Part shown: positions 1 to 6,379 of the stretch, in pieces | Position numbering within the stretch: position 1 is the first letter of the stretch | How the letters are laid out: each line of letters starts with the position of its first letter | Assembly: GCA_030630935.1 (NCBI GenBank) | Contig: DAOVMD010000029.1 | Span: 1-13,909, forward strand | DNA length: 13,909 nt | Direction: 5' to 3' | From: Candidatus Mcinerneyibacteriota bacterium | GTDB taxonomy: Bacteria; AUK180; JAQVHJ01 | Made by a program: the position numbers and the translations under genes | Notes under the pieces: generated by a model | Seen by the model: the letters and a program-made list of their open reading frames with translations, nothing else | The model's database searches: none | What the model was told of the DNA's origin: nothing

Positions 1-37
1 CATTATTCTGCTTTCTGCTCTCTAATATCTGTTTTCT

Positions 38-150
38 GCAGATGCAAGGGAGTTGCGTCTGCTGCTGTCCCTGCGGGACAGTGCTTTTCGGGGAACATCT
101 CTACCCAGCAATGAATTGCTGGGCTATTATCAATTGTCCTTACAGGACAA
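38..150. repeat. Cluster of four short palindromes (REP-like)
   Basis: Four hairpins can be read directly. Positions 38-47 pair with 53-62 (10 pairs, one G-T wobble, 5-base loop). Positions 65-71 pair with 75-81 (CTGTCCC/GGGACAG, loop TGC). Positions 104-112 pair with 115-123 (CCCAGCAAT/ATTGCTGGG, loop GA). Positions 134-140 pair with 144-150 (TTGTCCT/AGGACAA, loop TAC). The second and fourth share a GTCC...GGAC core and flank the third, giving an A-B-A' arrangement. The cluster lies upstream of the likely promoter, so it probably belongs to the 3' end of a preceding unit or to a dispersed intergenic repeat. Its function is unknown. Confidence 0.75.
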
Positions 151-226
151 ATATTGAAATTAAAAATATCGCAAGCTTATATAACTCTATTCTCTGCCCT
201 CGGTTTTCTAATATCTACAATTGAGT

Positions 227-295
227 GCATGCGAAGCATGCCTTGAACATTTGAACTATTGAACACATGCAAAGCATGTATTGAACATTTGAACT
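227..295. repeat. Two-copy tandem repeat with palindromic heads
   Basis: Positions 228-257 and 266-295 match at 27 of 30 bases with a 38-base offset. Each copy starts with a palindrome: GCATGC-GAA-GCATGC at 227-241 and ACATGC-AAA-GCATGT at 265-279. Each is followed by the same tail, TTGAACATTTGAACT. Further TTGAAC words lie between the copies. The differences within the second palindrome (C to A and C to T) are compensatory, so pairing is kept. That suggests the structure matters in RNA or DNA form. With only two copies this is not a CRISPR array. Confidence 0.8.
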
Positions 296-357
296 CTTTT
301 TGTTTTTTATATATATTTAGTAATTTTATATATAACTAAAATAAAATATAAAAAATC

Positions 358-386
358 TTGAAATCTAGTCTGAAATATTGTATAAT
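358..386 (+). promoter_or_regulatory. Sigma-70-type promoter for the cluster
   Basis: A -35 box TTGAAA (358-363) and a perfect -10 box TATAAT (381-386) are separated by exactly 17 bases, in a strongly AT-rich setting. Transcription would begin near 393, giving a 5' leader of about 24 bases before the radA start at 416. No convincing Shine-Dalgarno sequence is visible in that leader. All ten downstream genes are packed without room for other clear promoters, so this is the best candidate for driving the whole unit. Assigned by consensus match only. Confidence 0.7.
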
Positions 387-415
387 AAACTTTAACGGCA
401 AAAATTTATTAATTA

Positions 416-1798
416 ATGATGTCTAAGCAAAAGAGAATTTTTACATGTTCCGAATGTGGGTATAAGACTTCCAGGTGGCTTGGTCAATGTCCTGATTGTC
501 AGAACTGGAACTCATTTACTGAGGAGATCGTTGAAGGTAATAGTTTAAAGTCCGGACGTCGTAGTAAGAAATTACATACTGAATCGTTACCCAAAGTAAT
601 CGCCCTTCATACAGTTGATCCAATGTCTGATATCCGAATTGAAACGGGGATTGATGAGTTTGACCGGATTCTTGGCGGAGGAATTTTTAAAGATTCACTT
701 GTTCTGATTGGTGGTGAGCCCGGGATCGGCAAGTCCACCCTTATCCTTCAGGTTGCGGATAATCTTTCAAAAGCCGGGAGGAAGGTCTTATATATTTCCG
801 GGGAAGAATCTCCCTATCAATTAAAAGACCGCAGCAAAAGGCTTGGGCTGGATTCCCGAAATATCTTCATCCTTAATGAGATTGAGATGAAGAAGATTGA
901 ATCAGCTCTTAATACAATTCAACCGGAGATTTTGATAGTGGATTCCATTCAAACGGTTTATTTTAATGAAATCGACTCTATCCCGGGGAGTGTTTCCCAG
1001 ATTAGAGAAGTCACTGCAAGATTAATGTATATCGCTAAGAGCTTAGGAATCACCATCTTCATAATTGGACATATTACAAAAGGCGGAGTAATTGCAGGTC
1101 CGAGGATTTTAGAACATATGGTAGATACTGTGTTATATTTTGAAGGAGACCGGGATAACTATTTCAGGTTACTTCGTTCATTCAAGAATCGGTTTGGACC
1201 TACTAACGAGATTGGAATGTTTGAAATGACCGGAGCTGGTCTGAAGGAAGTAAAGGATATCTCCCAAATCCTGATCTCAAATTCAGATGCCCAATTACCC
1301 GGAGTTGTTTTAACATCTGTCTTTGAAGGAAGCAGATGCTTAATCATTGAAATCCAATCTCTGGTAACACCTACCAGTTTTGGAATGCCGCGAAGGTTAA
1401 GCACCGGGATAGACTTCAACAGGTTTACGTTAATGGTTGCAATTATCGAAAAGAAGATTCACATTCCATTACAGACAATGGATGTCTTTTTAAATGTAAC
1501 CGGTGGTTTAAAAGTTAAGGAACCTGCTTTAGACCTTGCAATCCTTACGGCAATAACCGGGGCATTCAAGGATCAGAAATTTCCCGAACCGACAATTGTC
1601 CTTGGTGAAGTGGGATTAAACGGAGAGATTAGACCTGTCTCAAGAGTTGAAGATAGGATCAGGGCGGGGAAACGGCAGGGATTTAATAATTTCATTGTAC
1701 CAAACCGGAATAAGAAAGGCTTAAAAAATTTCAATTCAAAAGGCCTGAAGATCAATTATGTAAGTTATGTTTCAAATATTTTTCAATTTATTAATTAA
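416..1798 (+). CDS. radA: DNA recombination/repair ATPase RadA (Sms)
   Basis: RadA is a RecA-like, DnaB-like cytoplasmic ATPase that processes recombination intermediates and promotes branch migration. The 460 residues match the usual family length. An N-terminal zinc finger uses C11, C14, C25 and C28. The RecA-type core has a Walker A motif GEPGIGKST at 100-108 and a Walker B strand ending at D176. The RadA-specific KNRFG motif is at 257-261. The C-terminal part (about 300-460) is the Lon-protease-like domain that forms the hexamer scaffold. Two adjacent ATG codons (416 and 419) could both start the protein. There is no clear ribosome binding site. The TAA stop overlaps the next ATG by one base (TAATG), indicating translational coupling to disA. 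The identification is secure. Confidence 0.97.
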   Translation: MMSKQKRIFTCSECGYKTSRWLGQCPDCQNWNSFTEEIVEGNSLKSGRRSKKLHTESLPKVIALHTVDPMSDIRIETGIDEFDRILGGGIFKDSLVLIGGEPGIGKSTLILQVADNLSKAGRKVLYISGEESPYQLKDRSKRLGLDSRNIFILNEIEMKKIESALNTIQPEILIVDSIQTVYFNEIDSIPGSVSQIREVTARLMYIAKSLGITIFIIGHITKGGVIAGPRILEHMVDTVLYFEGDRDNYFRLLRSFKNRFGPTNEIGMFEMTGAGLKEVKDISQILISNSDAQLPGVVLTSVFEGSRCLIIEIQSLVTPTSFGMPRRLSTGIDFNRFTLMVAIIEKKIHIPLQTMDVFLNVTGGLKVKEPALDLAILTAITGAFKDQKFPEPTIVLGEVGLNGEIRPVSRVEDRIRAGKRQGFNNFIVPNRNKKGLKNFNSKGLKINYVSYVSNIFQFIN

Positions 1799-2916
1799 TG
1801 GAGTATGCGATGGAAATAAAAACAAAGAAAGATTACCAAGAAGAGTTAATCCGAAATAAGAAGTTCCTTGGTGCCATGGAGAAGCTGGCTCCCGGAACAA
1901 ACCTGAGAGAAGGAATAGACTATATTGTTCAAGCGGGTACAGGTGGATTAATTATCCTTGGCTACCCTGATAATCAAAAGAATTTATTTGAGATCGGGTT
2001 CAAGATTGAATCGGATTTCATTTCGTTCAAGCTCTATGAACTCGCAAAGATGGATGGGGGAATTGTAATAAATAAAGATGCTACAAAGATTCTTTATGGA
2101 AACACTCACTTTCATCCCAGTATCGCAATCCCGTCTCAAGAGACAGGAACCAGGCACAGGGTTGCAGAGAGAATGGCAAAACAAACCGGGGAACTTGTAA
2201 TTGCAATCTCACAGAAGAGACATCTTGTAACTATTTACCTGGATAATATTAGATACACTCTGAAAGATCTCCCGGAGCTACTTTCTGAAGCTCAGCAAGC
2301 GATGCAGACTTATGAGAACTATAAGAAGAAACTCCATGAAAAGTTATATGAACTTTCTGTTATGGAATTTAAAGATATGACAACCTTTCAGGATGTAACA
2401 ACTACAATTGCAAGATACATGCGTTTAAAACTTGTTGAGAAAGAAGTAGAACGCTATATTTTGGAACTTGGAATTGAGGGGAGATTGTTAAGGATGAGAT
2501 TAAGGGAACAGGTTAGTGAAACGATTGAATCATCTTTCCTGGCCATGGATTTCTGTGCGGCGAATAAATTGAGTAAATTAAACAAGATTGAGGAAGCTCT
2601 AGATTTTTTAGCATATTCCGGACAATTAAATAACGTCTCAATTGCCGAAGCACTCGGTTTCGAGATTACACTTAAGCAATTGGAAGACCCTATCTCCTCA
2701 AGAGCATATAGAATAATGAGTAAGATCCAAAAGCTCTCACCGCAGATCATCGATAATATTGTCAAAACTTTTAGTTCACTACCAAAATTATTAAGTGCTT
2801 CAATTGACGAATTAACAAAGATTGAAGGAATTGGTGATGTCCGTGCAACAATGATTAAAGAAGGATTACAGAAATTAAAGAACCAATACCTATTCGATAC
2901 ACATAGAGGATATTAA
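1798..2916 (+). CDS. disA: DNA integrity scanning protein DisA, diadenylate cyclase
   Basis: DisA condenses two ATP molecules into cyclic di-AMP and scans DNA for branched structures, which slow its activity. It forms an octamer. The N-terminal DAC domain covers about residues 20-160, with the signature RHR motif at 119-121 inside GTRHR and the nearby strand VIAISQKRH. The other signature, normally DGA, reads DGG at 86-88. A helical linker follows (about 165-290). The C-terminal helix-hairpin-helix DNA-binding region (about 320-365) contains IEGIGDVRA. The 372 residues (368 from the 1810 start) are close to the family norm of about 360. Placement directly after radA fits known gene order; RadA is reported to modulate DisA in Bacillus. 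The Ala-to-Gly change in the active-site motif is the only oddity, and activity is probable but unproven. Confidence 0.95.
   Translation: MEYAMEIKTKKDYQEELIRNKKFLGAMEKLAPGTNLREGIDYIVQAGTGGLIILGYPDNQKNLFEIGFKIESDFISFKLYELAKMDGGIVINKDATKILYGNTHFHPSIAIPSQETGTRHRVAERMAKQTGELVIAISQKRHLVTIYLDNIRYTLKDLPELLSEAQQAMQTYENYKKKLHEKLYELSVMEFKDMTTFQDVTTTIARYMRLKLVEKEVERYILELGIEGRLLRMRLREQVSETIESSFLAMDFCAANKLSKLNKIEEALDFLAYSGQLNNVSIAEALGFEITLKQLEDPISSRAYRIMSKIQKLSPQIIDNIVKTFSSLPKLLSASIDELTKIEGIGDVRATMIKEGLQKLKNQYLFDTHRGY
1800..1803 (+). promoter_or_regulatory. Ribosome binding site favouring the internal disA start at 1810
   Basis: GGAG lies 6 bases before the in-frame ATG at 1810. The ATG at 1798 itself has no purine-rich site in front of it. 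The protein may therefore begin MEIKTKKD, four residues shorter than the longest frame. A coupled restart at 1798 after the radA stop cannot be excluded. Confidence 0.55.
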
Positions 2917-2921
2917 ATACA

Positions 2922-3614
2922 ATGAAAGTCGCAGGAGTTATTCTTTCAGCAGGAAGTTCAACAAGATTTGGACAAGAGATTGAAAAGCAATACTTATCTC
3001 TTATGTCAAAGCCTATCATTATTTACTCAGTAGAAGTATTTGAAGCTCTCGCTGAAATTTCTGATTACGTAGTTGTCGCAAAAGAAGAGAAATTTAATTA
3101 TCTCAAAAAAGATATTCTGGCCAAATATAATTTAACAAAGTTTCGGGGCTTGGTACCCGGGGGGCACTTGAGGGCAAACTCGGTAATGAACGCATTGAAT
3201 TTCCTGAAGAAATTTAATCCTGATTATGTCCTGATTCATGATGCTGCAAGGCCATTGATAACAAGTGAGTTTGTTAAGAAGATCCTTACTGAAACAATTA
3301 ATCATTCAGCTTGTGTTCCGGGGTTAAGAGTAACTGATACCGTAAAGATCACGGATGTCGAGAATTACATTGAAGACACCCTGAACCGGAATAGCCTTTA
3401 TGCTGTTCAAACCCCGCAAGGTTTTAAGTTTGACCTTTTACTCAGGGCATACCTTCGTGGAATGACTGAGGGTTTTGAAGGTACAGACGACGCTTCATAT
3501 ATTGAAAGGATAAACGAGAAAGTAAAAATAATTGACGGGCTATACTCAAATATTAAGATAACATATCCGAAAGATATTGAAATCGCTAAGATTTTAATGA
3601 AGGAGAAGGAATGA
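2922..3614 (+). CDS. ispD: 2-C-methyl-D-erythritol 4-phosphate cytidylyltransferase IspD
   Basis: IspD transfers CMP from CTP to 2-C-methyl-D-erythritol 4-phosphate, the third step of the non-mevalonate (MEP) isoprenoid pathway, in the cytoplasm. The 230 residues are typical. The nucleotide-binding loop SAGSSTRFG (9-17) supplies R15, and K22 in EKQY is the second catalytic basic residue. PGGHLRANSV (79-88), IHDAARP (105-111), TDDAS (188-192) and the substrate-binding ITYPKD near 213-218 are all in the expected order. The gene begins 5 bases after disA, with a weak GAGGA 11 bases upstream, and ends in an ATGA overlap with the next gene. No ispF follows, although the two are often adjacent or fused elsewhere. 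The identification is secure. Confidence 0.95.
   Translation: MKVAGVILSAGSSTRFGQEIEKQYLSLMSKPIIIYSVEVFEALAEISDYVVVAKEEKFNYLKKDILAKYNLTKFRGLVPGGHLRANSVMNALNFLKKFNPDYVLIHDAARPLITSEFVKKILTETINHSACVPGLRVTDTVKITDVENYIEDTLNRNSLYAVQTPQGFKFDLLLRAYLRGMTEGFEGTDDASYIERINEKVKIIDGLYSNIKITYPKDIEIAKILMKEKE
3600..3610 (+). promoter_or_regulatory. Strong ribosome binding site before the secreted propeller gene
   Basis: AAGGAGAAGGA lies directly before tandem ATG codons at 3611 and 3614. AAGGAG (3600-3605) is 5 bases from the first and 8 from the second, so the second start is equally good. The site lies inside the end of ispD. Independent loading is possible in addition to ATGA coupling. Confidence 0.6.
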
Positions 3615-6379
3615 TGAAAAATCTTAAACTGAAATTTATTTTTTTAATGCTTCTAATTCCAATCTTCACATTTGCCGAGTTGGAAGTTATTCCAAACCCA
3701 TTTAACAGTGATTCTGAAACCACCACGATTATCTTTACTACACACCAAGAGGCAGATGTTACGATTGGGATTTATAATACGGATGATATATTAATAAGAA
3801 GATTATATTCAGCATTTGTTTCGACAGGAACTATTTCAATTGAATGGGACGGACGAAATGATTATTCTGGCTTAGTTGAAAAGGGTGCATATACAGTAAA
3901 AGTTTCTAAAGATCAATATCCTGCCCTTGCAATACCTTATGGTTCTAATTCGCATTATGGTCAGGATACTGCATATAACAAAGGACGGATTGCAATTGCC
4001 AACGCTCTCGGGCATCAGGTCGAAATATTCTCAAGGCATGGCCAACTCTTAGGACGCTATGGAAAATACGGAACAGAAGTCGGTGAATTTTATTTCCCGC
4101 AGGGAATAGCAATGGACGATGATTCAAACCTGTTTATTTCAGATGCCTCCGGAAGAATTCAAAGATTTAATTATACTTCCTTTAATGTCATTGTTTCAGG
4201 ATTGAATAATACAAGGGGAATGGATTATTTTAGCACATCCCTTTACGTAAGTACTAATTTAGGAATACATAAATATAATAATTTAGGTGGCCCATTAGCT
4301 CAAACAGGTGTTTTAGGAGATATCCCCGATCTATGCGCCTATAAAATTCCAATGTTCACTGAAACATGGGTTTATTATTTACGTAATGATGGTCCCGGCA
4401 GCCCGGTTCTTTTTAAGATTGAAGATCAGGGTGCAGCATTTGGGGCTCCGATTGTCCTGCCTTCAACAACCTTAACCGATCCGCATGCAAAATGGGCCAG
4501 CGTATCGTATGACCAAAGAAACGAATTAGTTTATCTTCTTTATACAAATGAATCTGATAATAAATTCGGCATCTGGGTTTACAATCCAACAACTGACCTA
4601 ATTATAGATAAATTTGAAATTCTCCAGATATCCACTACAGGTCTCAGCATTGCAGTTGAAAATAGCTCTTGTGCACACATGCCTTCGGATAATAATTCAT
4701 TATGGGTACCGGGGGCTAATGTTCTAAATGAATTTGTTCATGAACCTATATCAAATCCCGGAGCACTTAATATTAACACTGTATTCGGCAATTCATCAAT
4801 ATTAATGTTATGGCCAGGGGACATTGAAGTAAGCCCATCAGGATTGGTACTTGCTATTGATAGAGGGGCTTATCCGCAAGCTAAATTTATTTTTCCAAAT
4901 TTCATAGATGCAGAAGATATTGATGTCCTTACCGATTTAGGAACCTTTTCCTTCAGTCAATGCGGAACAACAGTTGGTACAATCTGGGAAGCAACGGGAA
5001 TTGCGTCCTTATATAACGTTAATGAAAGCCAAGAACTTTACTATGTTACCGTTGAAAGTAATGATATCTATGCCAATTCAGATAAATTATACCGATATAA
5101 TGGAGCATTTGAATTTGAAGATAGTTATTTGGATATTAATAATCCGGTTGGATTAACTTCTTTTTATACCTGGCTCTTTACACTTGAGCAGAGCACTTCA
5201 CCCCCAAATAATTACCAAATAGTCGTAATTGATACTCACATTAACTCTTCTATGGCTACCATTGCGACAAAATACAGCTACCTACCCAATTCGGGATTTG
5301 GGGAACCAACTATCACTAACCCTGTTGACATTGCTGTAGATTATATTGGGATTATATATGTTCTTCAAGAAGAGGAGGTTCATCAATTCAGAATGATTCC
5401 TGAAGGTGAGAGCATTTCAATTGTTTATATCACTGACTTACAACTTCCCTCAGAATTCGGTAATGATTTTTCTGCAATTGCAGTTGATAGCTTTGGGAAT
5501 ATTTATGTCTATAACGATTTTAATGGCAGAATTTTAATCTTTAATAGAAACGGTGAATTCTTAAAAGATTTAGGTGGGGGCATTGGTTGGGAACCAGGGC
5601 AATTTAACCGGGTTGAAGGAATGGATTTCGATGAAGAAGGTAATCTCTGGATTTCTGATTCCGCTAACCATCGGTTTCAGATTATTGTTTTCAACTATCG
5701 TGGAACTGAACAGGAAACAGTTGTTATAACCGATAATCCGGGAATTCCATTTGTTTCAACTTTCTCAATCTCAAAACCTGAACCTGTAATTGCAGGGGAT
5801 CTTGAAATCACAATTGGTTTTTCTGAGGGTATGGACATGGAATACCCCCCAGAGGTTCTTCTGATTGACGGTAAGTATGGCAACACACATACGGTTACGA
5901 TGAATGAGTTTAAATTAAATAAATGGAGTGGCGACATTACTATCTACCCAAGAACAGGAAACGGAATGGCAACAGTTTTAATTCGAAATGCCAGGGACCT
6001 GGATGGTCATTATATTGTTGATACAGAGAGAAAATTTAAAATCAATACAGACGTATCAGATGTAATCTCAAACTTAACAAATTATCCAAACCCATTCTCA
6101 CCATTAAAGAAACCAACCCGGATTGAATATTACCTTAATCAACACTCTTATGTTACACTTGAGATATTTGACTTGAGCGGGAGACTTGTTCGGAGTCAGA
6201 AATTCTCGCCTGGGCAACTGGGCGGAAGGGAAGGTTTCGAAAATTATTTCGAATGGGACGGCAGAACTGATTCAGGAACTATGATTCAAAATGGTGTCTA
6301 CATTCTTAGGGTGACCGCGAAAGGTTTGAAATCTAGTGAGAAAAAAGTAATAAAACGAAAAATTGCGGTAATGAAATGA
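3611..6379 (+). CDS. Secreted NHL-type beta-propeller protein with FlgD/Ig-like domains at both ends
   Basis: This is an exported protein of unknown function. Residues 1-22 form a signal peptide (basic start, hydrophobic core, likely cut after FTFA). Residues about 27-100 look like a FlgD-type Ig-like domain (NPFN at the start, IEWDGRND at 77-84, then GAYTVKV). Residues about 115-700 resemble NHL/six-bladed propeller repeats, clearest at 124-186 (FPQGIAMDDDSNLFISD) and about 655-700 (VEGMDFDEEGNLWISD). The middle blades are divergent. About 713-815 is another Ig-like domain beginning with ISKPEPVIAGD. Residues 824-922 repeat the FlgD-like theme (NYPNPFSP, FEWDGRTD, NGVYILRV) and end in KRKIAVMK, reminiscent of type IX secretion sorting tails. 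It overlaps ispD and the following barrel gene by 4 bases each. Cell-surface or secreted location is inferred, and the domain calls are from motif reading only. Confidence 0.72.
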   Translation: MMKNLKLKFIFLMLLIPIFTFAELEVIPNPFNSDSETTTIIFTTHQEADVTIGIYNTDDILIRRLYSAFVSTGTISIEWDGRNDYSGLVEKGAYTVKVSKDQYPALAIPYGSNSHYGQDTAYNKGRIAIANALGHQVEIFSRHGQLLGRYGKYGTEVGEFYFPQGIAMDDDSNLFISDASGRIQRFNYTSFNVIVSGLNNTRGMDYFSTSLYVSTNLGIHKYNNLGGPLAQTGVLGDIPDLCAYKIPMFTETWVYYLRNDGPGSPVLFKIEDQGAAFGAPIVLPSTTLTDPHAKWASVSYDQRNELVYLLYTNESDNKFGIWVYNPTTDLIIDKFEILQISTTGLSIAVENSSCAHMPSDNNSLWVPGANVLNEFVHEPISNPGALNINTVFGNSSILMLWPGDIEVSPSGLVLAIDRGAYPQAKFIFPNFIDAEDIDVLTDLGTFSFSQCGTTVGTIWEATGIASLYNVNESQELYYVTVESNDIYANSDKLYRYNGAFEFEDSYLDINNPVGLTSFYTWLFTLEQSTSPPNNYQIVVIDTHINSSMATIATKYSYLPNSGFGEPTITNPVDIAVDYIGIIYVLQEEEVHQFRMIPEGESISIVYITDLQLPSEFGNDFSAIAVDSFGNIYVYNDFNGRILIFNRNGEFLKDLGGGIGWEPGQFNRVEGMDFDEEGNLWISDSANHRFQIIVFNYRGTEQETVVITDNPGIPFVSTFSISKPEPVIAGDLEITIGFSEGMDMEYPPEVLLIDGKYGNTHTVTMNEFKLNKWSGDITIYPRTGNGMATVLIRNARDLDGHYIVDTERKFKINTDVSDVISNLTNYPNPFSPLKKPTRIEYYLNQHSYVTLEIFDLSGRLVRSQKFSPGQLGGREGFENYFEWDGRTDSGTMIQNGVYILRVTAKGLKSSEKKVIKRKIAVMK

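Larger units (their letters stand above)
1..415. other. Gene-free leader region upstream of the cluster
   Basis: I see no credible gene here. The left part (38-150) is a run of four perfect or near-perfect short hairpins, and the middle (227-295) is a two-copy repeat, each copy headed by a palindrome. Positions 296-357 are very AT-rich, with runs of T and alternating TA, and could act as an upstream promoter element. A good promoter follows at 358-386, and a leader of roughly 24 bases leads to the first start codon. A short open frame at 42-224 overlaps the palindromes, is cysteine-rich in a way dictated by the repeats, and is not a convincing gene. Confidence 0.7.

Noticed and set aside
42-224. 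Short open reading frame of 60 codons with many cysteines
   Set aside because: It overlaps the palindromic repeats, has no ribosome binding site, and its composition simply reflects the repeat sequence. No family resemblance.
228-295. Possible CRISPR remnant
   Set aside because: Only two copies with an 8-base gap between them and no cas genes. The repeat reads as an intergenic tandem element.
296-415. Possible c-di-AMP (ydaO-type) or other riboswitch before radA-disA
   Set aside because: The likely transcribed leader is only about 24 bases, too short for a riboswitch aptamer, and no aptamer motif is visible.
2454-2765. 103-codon minus-strand open frame inside disA
   Set aside because: Antisense shadow of a conserved gene with no start context or recognisable motif.
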